The notes under the pieces are model-generated. The model ran no database searches, was not told the origin of the DNA, and saw nothing but the letters and a program-made list of their open reading frames with translations. From assembly GCF_014637345.1 (NCBI RefSeq), contig NZ_BMEX01000002.1, positions 361,292 to 425,291 of the forward strand: DNA of 64,000 nucleotides, in the 5' to 3' direction. Each line of letters begins with the position of its first letter. Position 1 is the first letter of the stretch. This stretch comes from Kroppenstedtia guangzhouensis (GTDB lineage Bacteria; Bacillota; Bacilli; Thermoactinomycetales; DSM-45169). The translations under genes were made by a program, and so were the position numbers. This document shows positions 1 to 7,843 of this stretch, piece after piece.

Positions 1-393
1 CTGATCGCCTCCGCCGCAGCCCAAGCGGTGGAGCATATTGGCCTTCCCGAAGCCCAGATTCCCTTGGCGGAAGCGGTGATCTACATTGCCACTGCTCCCA
101 AAAGCAATGCCGTCTATCAGGGGATCGCCCAAGCGATGGATGCAGTGAAACAGGAAGTCCGGGGAGAAGTTCCCCCCCATCTGCGGGACACCCATTTCAA
201 GGGGGCCAAAGCCCAAGGGCGGGGAGTCGGCTATCTGTATCCCCACAGCTTCCCCAGAGGATATGTAGACCAGCAATACCTGCCCGATGAACACACGGGC
301 AAAACCTTCTACCACCCCACCGACATCGGGTATGAAAAAAAATTGAAGGATTTCATCCAATGGGTGAAACAATCTCCACCAGATGAAAAATAA
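1..393 (+). CDS. rarA: Replication-associated recombination protein RarA (MgsA), C-terminal part
   Basis: The reading frame is open from base 1 and stops at 391-393, so only the last 130 residues are present. They match the helical tetramerisation end of the RarA/MgsA AAA+ family: a helical lid-like stretch (IGLPEAQIPLAEAV), the YLYPHSFPRGYV segment and the final QQYLPD...FYHPTDIGYE block are characteristic. RarA is a clamp-loader-like ATPase acting at stalled replication forks; the ATPase domain lies outside the window. A hairpin terminator follows immediately. In Bacillus, rarA is also found near aspS/hisS, which fits the genes downstream. Confidence 0.9.
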   Translation: MIASAAAQAVEHIGLPEAQIPLAEAVIYIATAPKSNAVYQGIAQAMDAVKQEVRGEVPPHLRDTHFKGAKAQGRGVGYLYPHSFPRGYVDQQYLPDEHTGKTFYHPTDIGYEKKLKDFIQWVKQSPPDEK

Positions 394-394
394 A

Positions 395-430
395 AACCCG
401 CCACCTATAAGAGGTGGCGGGTTATTTTTC
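395..430. terminator. Terminator between rarA and the convergent M28 gene
   Basis: A perfect 12-bp stem (AACCCGCCACCT at 395-406, AGGTGGCGGGTT at 412-423) with a 5-nt loop is followed by ATTTTT on the + strand and preceded by A residues. It can serve rarA and possibly the convergent gene. The M28 frame on the - strand reads straight through this hairpin. Confidence 0.85.
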
Positions 431-1316
431 CGGTAGAGGGCGGAGCCGACGATATAGGCCACATCTTGCAATTTCTCCTTGCTGATCTTGTCGATGGTGT
501 CATCCGGGGAGTGGTACCAGGGCTCCAGAGGTGTATGGATAAAAAGCGCGGCTGGTATGCCCAACTCGTAAAACGGTACATGGTCACTCCGTCCCAGCAT
601 GCTGAAAGGGGGAATCTTCTGTGACACCCGCACGCCGGCAGAGGCAGCCAAGTCGGTCACAGTATTCTTCTGCCCATCCACAGTAAACATCGTCAAATTC
701 CCGGCGTCTCGACTACCGATCATATCCATCTGGAACATGGCTGCCGTCCGTTCCACTTCGTCCTTGGTCAATGTGGATGCATAATGGCGGGAACCGACAA
801 GACCCCGCTCTTCGGCACCAAAGGCGATAAAACGAATCTCCGTATCCGTCGGCATGTTTTTCAGGACACGGGCCATTTCCAACAGTACACCTGTGCCGGA
901 GGCATCATCGTTGGCTCCCGGCGCATTGCGCACCGAGTCATGATGGGCACCGACAACGATGATCTGACCCGTGTCATGATTGGGGTGGGACCGCTTGGTG
1001 GCAATCACGTTGTAAGAAGTGGTTCCACCGGCAAAGGTGAAAGGTTGCACCTGCACATCATCATAACCGTATCGCTCAAATTCCTCCGCCAAATATTCAA
1101 CCGTCTGCAGTTCAGCATCCGTTCCGGCCACTCTCGGACCGATCACCTCGGACAGATGGTGAATGTGACGGTAGATATTATCCACCTGGATCCTTTGATG
1201 ATCTTATTGTCAAAGGCATGTTTGGAGGGATTGTCAGGTGCAGCCGCCTGTACTGGCGCCTGCACCAAGGTCAGAATCAAGGCGATACAGAGCGCCCATG
1301 CCGTAAATTTTTTCAT
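424..1316 (-). pseudogene. Secreted M28-family aminopeptidase, frameshifted and without an in-frame stop
   Basis: ATG at 1316 follows AAGGAGG and begins a signal peptide (MKKFTAWALCIALILTLVQA, cut near AQA/AAA). After ...DNKIIK, near 1180-1192, the frame must change (one base appears to be missing) to continue as IQVDNIYRHIHHLSE. The rest is a convincing zinc aminopeptidase: GAHHDSV, NDDASGTG, GAEERG, DMIGSRD and SDHVPF provide the two-metal ligands. At the 3' end the frame meets no stop: it passes the terminator and stays open, antisense to rarA, to base 1. A TAA is present one frame over, near 422-424. Two lesions could mean a decaying gene or two sequencing errors; the family itself is clear. 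Confidence 0.8.
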
Positions 1317-1465
1317 GATGAAGCCTCCTTCAGTTTTTTGGGTAACTGAATGAACCTCCCGCGGATAAAGTATGCTTCCTTGATCCGATGCTTGTACTCC
1401 CCCCTTTTTCACACTTCACGCGGATTCCCCCGCCCGCCATTTCCAATCTTTAGGCAATTCAATTC

Positions 1466-1480
1466 ACTATCATTGATAAT
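1466..1480. promoter_or_regulatory. 7-1-7 inverted repeat upstream of the M28 gene
   Basis: ACTATCA-T-TGATAAT (one mismatch between arms) lies about 150 bases before the M28 start, in an AT-rich gap (1317-1546) holding no gene. The size and the GATAAT element resemble metalloregulator operators of the Fur/PerR type, but the half-site order is not the standard Fur arrangement, so no regulator is assigned. Confidence 0.25.
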
Positions 1481-1546
1481 AACGACATCACTGATTTTGG
1501 ACAAGCAGGAATCTTCCGGTTGCAGGGAGAAATGTTGTATATCATA

Positions 1547-1570
1547 TAAAAACCGCCTGTGAAAAGGCGG
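1547..1570 (-). terminator. Terminator of the nucleotidase gene
   Basis: On the - strand CCGCCT-TTTCAC-AGGCGG is followed by TTTTTAT, a compact rho-independent terminator 35 bases after the nucleotidase stop codon. Confidence 0.75.
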
Positions 1571-1604
1571 AATCAAAACAGGGACTAACCTTTCTCCATC
1601 AACA

Positions 1605-2189
1605 TCAACTGTTCCTTCTGATTTTCTCCTCCATCTGCTCAATCAACGGTTCTGCTTCGTCCCAACCGGTGATCCGGGGCAGTTCATTCCGGTAATTCCG
1701 ATTATAGGGCGCATCCATCACCACTGTAGGGATTCCCGCCGCTACCAGTCGGTCCAAATGTTGTGGTGCGTCTTCAAAAAAGAGTTCCACACCGAGCTTT
1801 TGGGCCACCTTCGCTTTGTCCTGTGACCCCATAAACAAGTTTTCGCCATCGTAAGGAAACCCGTGTTTACGAAGCCAATCCTCCGTCACCCGGGTGATCT
1901 CCGGAATCCCAGGACGGGCGGTGATGAAAAAGACTTCATGACCTTTTTCCTTCAGATCGCGGAGAACAGGAGCGGCATTTTCCAGGGGAACCCCAAGAGT
2001 GTAGATTTTGGCCTCCAATTTTCGCCACAGTCTTCTGCCCTCTTTCCGGTTCAGACCGTAGGCCCGATCCAGATGAAAATCCCGAACCTCCTCGCAACGG
2101 ACAGAGCGGTTGAGTTCTTCGTTGAAGCAGCGGACAGCCGCTTCTTGCGTCCTTTTGATCGTTCCGTCAATATCCACACCAAGTTTCAT
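1605..2189 (-). CDS. HAD-superfamily 5'(3')-deoxyribonucleotidase-like protein (NT5C type)
   Basis: A 194-residue soluble HAD phosphatase. Motif I is DIDGTI near the N-terminus (DxD nucleophile), motif II is the ITAR stretch near residue 95, and motif III/IV is FFEDAP near residue 135. This layout is that of the NT5C family, which dephosphorylates (deoxy)nucleoside monophosphates; the exact substrate cannot be read. The start chosen is ATG 2189 (MKLGVDIDG), because GAAGGA lies 8 bases before it; the ATG at 2198 overlaps that ribosome binding site. Monocistronic, with its own terminator. Confidence 0.7.
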   Translation of the reverse strand: MKLGVDIDGTIKRTQEAAVRCFNEELNRSVRCEEVRDFHLDRAYGLNRKEGRRLWRKLEAKIYTLGVPLENAAPVLRDLKEKGHEVFFITARPGIPEITRVTEDWLRKHGFPYDGENLFMGSQDKAKVAQKLGVELFFEDAPQHLDRLVAAGIPTVVMDAPYNRNYRNELPRITGWDEAEPLIEQMEEKIRRNS

Positions 2190-2267
2190 GATCAACATCC
2201 TTCAAAAGTTTGTCCACAGACCGCTTCCCTTTAGTATCCAAGAAAGAGTGGGATTTTAAAACGAATA

Positions 2268-2456
2268 AAAAAAGAAGAGCCCCATTATGCCGTGGCTCCC
2301 TAAGTTTTGAACCTGCTCGTGGCAGGTGGGTGCCCTGCACCCGTGTTAACAAGTCCCGGAAAGGGCATTTGCGCTCACAGATGACACAGGCTCCCGTTTA
2401 GAAGGTGTTGGCTCAAAACTGTCGGTGGTTCACGAACATCTCAGGGCTCTTTTTGT
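2268..2456 (-). ncRNA. ssrS: 6S RNA (SsrS/BsrA type)
   Basis: The - strand transcript begins AATCACAAAAAGAGCCCTGA and ends GGGGCTCTTCTTTTTTT, so 5' and 3' ends pair (AGAGCCC/GGGGCTCT) in the closing stem, which also acts as terminator. Between them lie a long imperfect two-sided stem and a large central bulge, including TTTTGAGCCAACACC near the 5' side, typical of Firmicute 6S RNAs. The position beside aspS matches Bacillus bsrA. 6S RNA binds the housekeeping RNA polymerase holoenzyme as a DNA mimic and is released by pRNA synthesis. Ends are approximate. Confidence 0.85.
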
Positions 2457-2462
2457 GATTTT

Positions 2463-2492
2463 ATATTACCACATGCGTCGGATCTTTATCAA
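2463..2492 (-). promoter_or_regulatory. SigA-type promoter of 6S RNA
   Basis: On the - strand TTGATA (2492-2487), an 18-bp spacer and TAATAT (2468-2463) lie just before the start of the 6S RNA, placing transcription initiation near 2456. Confidence 0.7.
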
Positions 2493-2523
2493 GCGGAAGT
2501 TTGTGTCTGATTCGACCCATTTC

Positions 2524-4308
2524 TCACTGACGGGAAGTCTCCCGCTCCCTGTGGGTGATATGGAGCTCATCCAACTGATGTTTCGAGACCGGTGATGGAG
2601 CTCCCGTCATGAGACAGGTGGCGCTGGCAGTCTTGGGGAATGCGATCGTGTCCCGCAGGTTACTGCGGCCGGCCAACAGCATCACCAGACGATCGAAACC
2701 AAAGGCGATTCCCCCGTGGGGCGGTGCCCCGTATTCAAAAGCCTCCAACAGATAGCCAAACTGCGCCTTCGCCTCTTCCATCGTGAAACCCAAAGCTTCA
2801 AACATCATTTCCTGGATCTCGCGACGATGGATGCGCCGGCTTCCCCCGCCGATTTCATACCCATTCAACACCATATCGTAAGCTTTCGCCCGGACTTGGG
2901 AAGGGTCGGTCTTCAACAACGGAATATCCTCATCCACCGGACTGGTGAAGGGATGGTGTTCCGCATGATAGCGGCCCTCTTCCTCATCATATGAGAGCAG
3001 GGGGAAATGGGTCACCCAAGCGAATTGGTAAACTCCTGCCGGGATCAGATCCAGCTCCTTGGCCAGGCGGACCCGCAGTTCTCCCAACACCTCATTCACC
3101 ACCCGGGGACGGTCGGCAACGAAAAGGAGAAGATCACCGGTCTCCGCTTCCGTCGCCTTCATGATGTCATGCCATTCGCGTTCGGAAAGAAACTTGGCCA
3201 CCGGCCCCTTGGTTCCCGCTTCCCGGACAGCGAGCCAGGCCAATCCTTTGGCCCCTAATTGCTGAGCCACTTCTCCCCAGGAATCGATCACCTTGCGGCT
3301 CCAGTCGGCCTTTCCCTTCACATTGATCGCCTTGACCCGTCCCCCATCGGCCACAGTGGAGGCGAACACCTTGAAGGCGCTCTCTTTCACCATCTCGGAC
3401 AGGTCCACCAGTTCCATGCCAAAGCGAAGGTCGGGACGGTCACTGCCAAACCGATCCATCGCCTCTTGATACGGAATCCGACGGAAAGGGCGTTCCACTT
3501 CGACACCGATGGTTTCCCGGAACAATTCCGCCACCATTTCCTCCATCATCGCCATCAGAGTTTCCGTCTCCAGAAAGGAGGCCTCGATATCGATCTGGGT
3601 AAATTCCGGCTGACGATCCGCCCGCAGATCCTCATCCCGGAAACAGCGGACGATTTGGAAATAACGTTCCAAACCTGAGACCATCAACAGTTGTTTGAAG
3701 ATCTGAGGGGATTGAGGCAGGGCGTAAAATTCCCCTTCATGTACCCGGCTCGGTACCAGGTAGTCTCGGGCCCCCTCCGGGCTGCTCTTGGTCAACATCG
3801 GGGTTTCCACTTCGATAAATCCGTGTGCATCGAGAAAGCGACGCACAATCTGCATCGCCCGGTGTCTGAGGAGTAGCGTCTCTTGCATCATCGGGCGGCG
3901 CAGATCGAGATAGCGATACTTCAGGCGGGTGGTCTCCTCCACATCAATCTCATCGGACACTGTAAAAGGAGGGGTTTTGGAAGCATTCAGGACTTCCACT
4001 TCCCGTGCCAGCACCTCAATCTCCCCCGTCTCCATCTTGGGGTTGACCGTCTCTTCCGATCGAGCCACCACTTCCCCCTGAACCGCCAGCACATATTCGC
4101 TCCGCACCTTGTCGGCGATTTCCGCCGCTTTTGGGGATACCTCCGGGTTGATCACCACCTGAACCGTACCGGAACGATCCCGCAGATCCAGGAAGATCAA
4201 GCCGCCCAAGTTCCTCCACTTCCGGACCCAGCCGTTAAGTATGACCGTCGAGCCCACATATTCCTTGGTCAACAAACCGCAGTCATGGTTCTTAAAACTC
4301 GACTCCAT
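2524..4308 (-). CDS. aspS: Aspartyl-tRNA synthetase
   Basis: A 594-residue class IIb synthetase of normal bacterial length. The N-terminal OB-fold (about residues 20-110, [18 protein letters not shown]) binds the anticodon. The catalytic core carries motif 1 ([10 protein letters not shown]), motif 2 ([20 protein letters not shown]) and motif 3 (GIAFGFDRL), interrupted by the large bacterial GAD insertion. It charges tRNA-Asp in the cytoplasm. Whether it is discriminating or also charges tRNA-Asn cannot be told. It follows hisS after 21 bases and shares the T-box-controlled transcript. Start: ATG after AGAGGGA. Confidence 0.97.
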   Translation of the reverse strand: MESSFKNHDCGLLTKEYVGSTVILNGWVRKWRNLGGLIFLDLRDRSGTVQVVINPEVSPKAAEIADKVRSEYVLAVQGEVVARSEETVNPKMETGEIEVLAREVEVLNASKTPPFTVSDEIDVEETTRLKYRYLDLRRPMMQETLLLRHRAMQIVRRFLDAHGFIEVETPMLTKSSPEGARDYLVPSRVHEGEFYALPQSPQIFKQLLMVSGLERYFQIVRCFRDEDLRADRQPEFTQIDIEASFLETETLMAMMEEMVAELFRETIGVEVERPFRRIPYQEAMDRFGSDRPDLRFGMELVDLSEMVKESAFKVFASTVADGGRVKAINVKGKADWSRKVIDSWGEVAQQLGAKGLAWLAVREAGTKGPVAKFLSEREWHDIMKATEAETGDLLLFVADRPRVVNEVLGELRVRLAKELDLIPAGVYQFAWVTHFPLLSYDEEEGRYHAEHHPFTSPVDEDIPLLKTDPSQVRAKAYDMVLNGYEIGGGSRRIHRREIQEMMFEALGFTMEEAKAQFGYLLEAFEYGAPPHGGIAFGFDRLVMLLAGRSNLRDTIAFPKTASATCLMTGAPSPVSKHQLDELHITHRERETSRQ

Positions 4309-4329
4309 GGAAATCCCTCTTTTCTCAGC

Positions 4330-5592
4330 CTATCTTGTACATGCATTACGAATATAATCCGTCAGTTGGTCCAGCTGGATCGTCTCCTGTTCACCGGTGG
4401 CCAAGTTTTTGACCACAATCCGGTTTTCCTCCAGTTCATTCTCACCCAGAATGGCCACATGCGTCGCTCCGGACCGGTCAGCGGCCTTCAGTTGGGCTTT
4501 GAGTTTTCGATCAAGATAATCCCGTTCGGCGGAGAGACCCGCCTCCCGGAGTTGTTTCAAAAGGGAGATCCCCCGTTTTTTGGTCGCGGCACCCAAGGTG
4601 ATCAGGAAACAGTCCACTCCCCGGCGGATCGGCAGATTCACCTCCTGTTGCTCCAGAGCCAGGATCACCCGCTCCAAGCCGAGACCGAAGCCGATTCCCG
4701 GCAGATCCGGGCCTCCCACTTCTTCCACCAGACCGTTGTAACGGCCGCCCCCACCCAACGAACCACTCCCCGCCTCTTCCAAAACGTATTCAAAAGCGGT
4801 CTGGGTGTAATAATCCAATCCTCGCACCAGCCGGGGTTGGATCTGATAGGGAACTTCCAGGAGATCCAGAATCTCTTTCACGCTATCAAAGTGAGGTGCG
4901 CATTCATCACAAAGAAATTGGATCATTTTCGGAGCATCCTCAATCAACCTGCTGCAGGTCTCGTTTTTGCAGTCCAACACGCGCATCGGATTCCGTTCCA
5001 GCCTGGACTGGCAATCCTTGCAAAGCTCCTCCCGGTGGGGGCTTAGAAACTCCACCAGTGCCTCCCGATGAACCGGCCGGCAGCGGGGACAGCCGACACT
5101 GTTTACTTCCACCCGGACCTTCCTCAGTCCGACAGCGGTGTAAAACCGGTAACCCAGGTCAATAATCTCCGCATCCGCTTCGGGTTCCCGCGTCCCGAAC
5201 ACTTCCACGCCAAACTGATGAAATTGCCGTTGCCGTCCAGCCTGGGGACGTTCATACCGGAACATGGGCCCCATATAATACAGCTTGGTCGGTTGCGGCC
5301 CGGCATACAACTTGTTTTCCACAAAGGAACGGACGACAGAGGCTGTCCCTTCCGGTCGCAAGGTCAGACTGCGTCCGCCCCGGTCTTCAAATGTGTACAT
5401 CTCTTTCTCCACGATATCCGTGGTCTCCCCCACCCCACGCCGAAACAGCTCTGTCTGTTCAAACATCGGGGTGCGGATTTCGGAAAAGTGATAGAGACGG
5501 CAGAGTTCCCGGGCCTTCTCCTCCATGTACTGCCACTTTTCCACTTCACCGGGTAACAGATCCGACGTACCACGGGGGATCCGATAGTTCAC
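4330..5592 (-). CDS. hisS: Histidyl-tRNA synthetase
   Basis: A 420-residue class IIa synthetase. Visible landmarks are the N-terminal PRGTSD, motif 1 around EIRTPMFEQTELF, motif 2 (FRYERPQAGRQRQFHQFGVE), the histidine signature LVRGLDYYTQTAFE, motif 3 (GIGFGLGLERV) and the C-terminal anticodon-binding domain. Start: GTG 5592, preceded by GGAGGCGGGAGTAA. First gene of a hisS-aspS operon with a T-box leader. Confidence 0.97.
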   Translation of the reverse strand: MNYRIPRGTSDLLPGEVEKWQYMEEKARELCRLYHFSEIRTPMFEQTELFRRGVGETTDIVEKEMYTFEDRGGRSLTLRPEGTASVVRSFVENKLYAGPQPTKLYYMGPMFRYERPQAGRQRQFHQFGVEVFGTREPEADAEIIDLGYRFYTAVGLRKVRVEVNSVGCPRCRPVHREALVEFLSPHREELCKDCQSRLERNPMRVLDCKNETCSRLIEDAPKMIQFLCDECAPHFDSVKEILDLLEVPYQIQPRLVRGLDYYTQTAFEYVLEEAGSGSLGGGGRYNGLVEEVGGPDLPGIGFGLGLERVILALEQQEVNLPIRRGVDCFLITLGAATKKRGISLLKQLREAGLSAERDYLDRKLKAQLKAADRSGATHVAILGENELEENRIVVKNLATGEQETIQLDQLTDYIRNACTR

Positions 5593-5618
5593 TTACTCCC
5601 GCCTCCTCAAAAGCAATA

Positions 5619-5912
5619 TAAAAAATCTCCCGCCACTGACCTGCTTGTCAGGGACGAGAGATTGGTTCACATTTTCCCGCGGTGCCACCCTTTTTGGAAA
5701 CGGATTTTGCCTCCGCTTCCCGCTCAGGCCAGGTATCGTCCGGCTGACGTCCGAATCTACCAACCCCATCGGGTGTTCGGTCCGGAACCTCCAGGTGTCT
5801 TTCCCCGGGGCGGGACAGAGAAGCGCTTGCAGCCCATGGACGCTTCCTCTCTGGCTGCCCGGTTCCCGGGTACTTTTCCCATCATCGGTGAATCCTGCTC
5901 AAGTTGTTGTTA
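5619..5912 (-). promoter_or_regulatory. T-box leader of hisS-aspS, candidate His (CAC) specifier
   Basis: The untranslated leader between the promoter and hisS carries the conserved T-box sequence AGGGTGGCACCGCGGG (about 5692-5676, - strand) that pairs with the NCCA end of uncharged tRNA. It is followed by a terminator hairpin (5663-5619; CTGAC...GTCAG core plus CTC...GAGA, then TTTTTT). The Stem I region (about 5910-5750) contains AGTA and AGAGGAA segments. In its 3' side, GAACACCC offers CAC at 5775-5773 as specifier, matching histidine. Known mechanism: uncharged tRNA-His stabilises the antiterminator, so both synthetases would respond to histidine charging. Confidence 0.88.
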
Positions 5913-5919
5913 AGACAGG

Positions 5920-5948
5920 ATTGTACGGGATGGATGGACAAAAGTCAA
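5920..5948 (-). promoter_or_regulatory. SigA-type promoter of hisS-aspS
   Basis: On the - strand TTGACT (5948-5943), an exact 17-bp spacer and TACAAT (5925-5920) directly precede the T-box leader; the start would be near 5912. Confidence 0.85.
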
Positions 5949-6146
5949 GGTGTTTGTGAAAAAAGATACAAATTCATCCCCATCATCATCTGGATCTGTC
6001 AGAAAAAATCAGAATGGACTCGGATTGTCGCCCCCCAGATGTGTATCTGTCGAGCTTCCGTGATAAAACGTGAAGAGACCGTTTTGTTATGGAACAAATC
6101 CGAAAACAGCTTCGCCTAAATTTAAATTTTGTTGTATCACAGATGT

Positions 6147-6175
6147 TTACTTTTCATAATCTGTTATAGTATAAT
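6147..6175 (+). promoter_or_regulatory. Promoter of the 44-aa ORF
   Basis: TATAAT at 6170-6175, with TTTACT/TTACTT 17-18 bases upstream as a weak -35 box, in a very AT-rich stretch about 30 bases before the small gene. Confidence 0.5.
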
Positions 6176-6203
6176 AAGATCAACCTGATCGGGAGGGATT
6201 CCA

Positions 6204-6338
6204 ATGCACACCAACCCTCAAACGCAGGACGTGTGCCCAGTTTGTGGGAGCGCCATTGAGGATAGCCGTGAAGTGGCATTGAACGAATGCTGCTCCAACC
6301 ATTGGGTGAAGCAGCAGATCGACAACTGCTACTGCTGA
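6204..6338 (+). CDS. 44-residue cysteine-rich peptide, unknown function
   Basis: ATG 6204 follows GGGAGGGA by 5-6 bases. The product has seven cysteines: CPVC near residue 11, an adjacent pair CC near 29 with SNHW following, and CYC at the very end. The pattern suggests metal binding (CxxC plus CC/H), but no family is recognised. It has its own -10 box and a strong terminator, so it is an independent transcript placed just upstream of a radical-SAM/ATP-grasp/MFS unit. A precursor-peptide role is conceivable but unsupported: there is no obvious leader/core structure. Confidence 0.6.
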   Translation: MHTNPQTQDVCPVCGSAIEDSREVALNECCSNHWVKQQIDNCYC

Positions 6339-6383
6339 GGGGTACTTTCCGACACTCACTCCTTTTCCTGTGATCCACCTTTT

Positions 6384-6412
6384 GAGCCTCCCTTGTGAGG
6401 CTCTTTTTGTTT
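6384..6412 (+). terminator. Terminator after the 44-aa ORF
   Basis: GAGCCTC (6384-6390) and GAGGCTC (6397-6403) form a 7-bp stem followed by TTTTTGTTTT. Confidence 0.85.
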
Positions 6413-6550
6413 TATAACAGAGTTAAAATCCTCTTATTTCACTATTGGGACTCTCCGCTATTAAAAACACTGTTCCTCTCGACTCCCCAAATGCGAAATG
6501 GTAGAATATACATCGGAAGGATATACAATTTAGGTGAACCAGGCTGCCAC

Positions 6551-6579
6551 TTGACAGAATCCTTCAAAAAATAAATATA
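6551..6579 (+). promoter_or_regulatory. Candidate promoter of the KamA-like/ATP-grasp/MFS unit
   Basis: A perfect TTGACA (6551-6556) is followed after 17 bases by AATATA or after 19 bases by TATAGT. The transcript would have an untranslated leader of about 120 bases, in which no riboswitch fold was recognised. The rest of the 6413-6709 gap holds nothing else that I can identify. Confidence 0.5.
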
Positions 6580-6709
6580 GTGCTACCCGTCGCGCAGATG
6601 TACACACCACAGAATTCACAGTAAATTTTAGCTCGATTCTTTTCTTGGAGTGGAGTAACTGCTCACCTGTCTCGGTCCTTCCTTACACCTATTATGGGGA
6701 GGGTAAACA

Positions 6710-7843
6710 ATGAGCAACGTTACGAATGAAAAGGGCCATCGTACAGAGAGAGAAATGGTGTTGGATGTAATCGGCAAATTCCGAACCAAAATGAGTCCGG
6801 CTCTTTCCCGACTCGCCAAACAATCCGATCCCGTCGCCAAACAGTTTATTCCCAGTCCCTATGAAGCTTTGGATTTTGGTACGGAAAAACCTTTTGAAGA
6901 AGGAAAAAACAATCACGGGATCTACGGATTGGAGCGTGTATATGAAGACCGGGCAGTACTCACCCCGTACTTTGAATGCTCTGCTTATTGTCGGTATTGC
7001 TTTAAAAAATCGCGCACTCTGGCAGGTTCCGCCAAACGAATGAGCGATGAGGACATTGACAAGGCTATCCGTTTTATAGAGTCGGACAGTCGTATTCGCA
7101 CCGTTTTGATCACCGGAGGAGACCCCTTGATGGATCCCCGATTACTGGAGAAGGTGTTGGATAAAGTTTTTCCGATTCCTCATGTCAGAAACATACGTAT
7201 CGGAACCCGAAACATTCTGTTCGCCCCTGACAAGGTCACACCAGACTTGGCGAAAATGATTGCCCGCTATCAACAGATAGACTATGACGAACCACGTATG
7301 TCGAAAAATATTTCCATCGGTTTATCGCTGAACCATGTGGATGAATTGACACCTGAAGTAGTCCGTGCATATCAACGATTGATCCGTGAAGGAATTACAG
7401 TCCGGGGACAAGTCGTCTTGCTGAAGGGAATCAATGATTCTGTCAAGGCGATGCGCGAGTTATTGGAGGCCTTTCTCTGTACGGGTATTGTTCCATATTA
7501 CCTGTTTCACTGCATGCCCGTGGTCGGTGCCAAACACTTCCGCACTTCGGTTCAAAAGGGACTCGATATATTGCAGGAACTCTCTCCATATTCCGGAACC
7601 ACTACTTTTCAGTATGTATATGTTACCCCCATTGGAAAGCACCGCATCGCACCCGGACATCAGCTTGAATATGTGAAGATCGACGGTTCCCGTTACATTC
7701 GTTCCACAACTCCCTATAAGGCAGCCGATTTTCTCGAATTCTCGGACAACAAGGAGCTACCTCCTCTCCATGATATCGACGAAAAGGGATATATCACCTC
7801 CCATTACCTGGACGGTTATGATGAGGAGGAGATCCTGACATGA
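6710..7843 (+). CDS. KamA-family radical SAM protein (lysine 2,3-aminomutase-like)
   Basis: A 377-residue protein with the radical-SAM cluster motif CSAYCRYC (Cys90, Cys94, Cys97), flanked as in lysine 2,3-aminomutase (LAM), and ITGGDPL as the glycine-rich SAM-binding strand. Near residue 310, TPIGKHR lines up with the PLP-binding loop of LAM (APGGGGK in the family), so the PLP lysine seems kept in a shorter loop. The aspartate before that loop, which in clostridial LAM contacts the lysine epsilon-amino group, is not visible here, so another amino acid is a more likely substrate (inference from by-eye alignment). GGGGAGGG precedes ATG 6710. Its stop overlaps the next start by 4 bases, indicating coupled expression with the ATP-grasp gene. 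Confidence 0.8.
   Translation: MSNVTNEKGHRTEREMVLDVIGKFRTKMSPALSRLAKQSDPVAKQFIPSPYEALDFGTEKPFEEGKNNHGIYGLERVYEDRAVLTPYFECSAYCRYCFKKSRTLAGSAKRMSDEDIDKAIRFIESDSRIRTVLITGGDPLMDPRLLEKVLDKVFPIPHVRNIRIGTRNILFAPDKVTPDLAKMIARYQQIDYDEPRMSKNISIGLSLNHVDELTPEVVRAYQRLIREGITVRGQVVLLKGINDSVKAMRELLEAFLCTGIVPYYLFHCMPVVGAKHFRTSVQKGLDILQELSPYSGTTTFQYVYVTPIGKHRIAPGHQLEYVKIDGSRYIRSTTPYKAADFLEFSDNKELPPLHDIDEKGYITSHYLDGYDEEEILT

Noticed and set aside
1466..1480. Fur box
   Set aside because: The inverted repeat has the halves in the wrong order for the classic Fur 7-1-7 site; kept only as an unassigned palindrome.
6482..6588. 27-codon ORF (starting near 6491) before the KamA-like gene as a leader or precursor peptide
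   Set aside because: No ribosome binding site, and it overlaps the likely TTGACA promoter.
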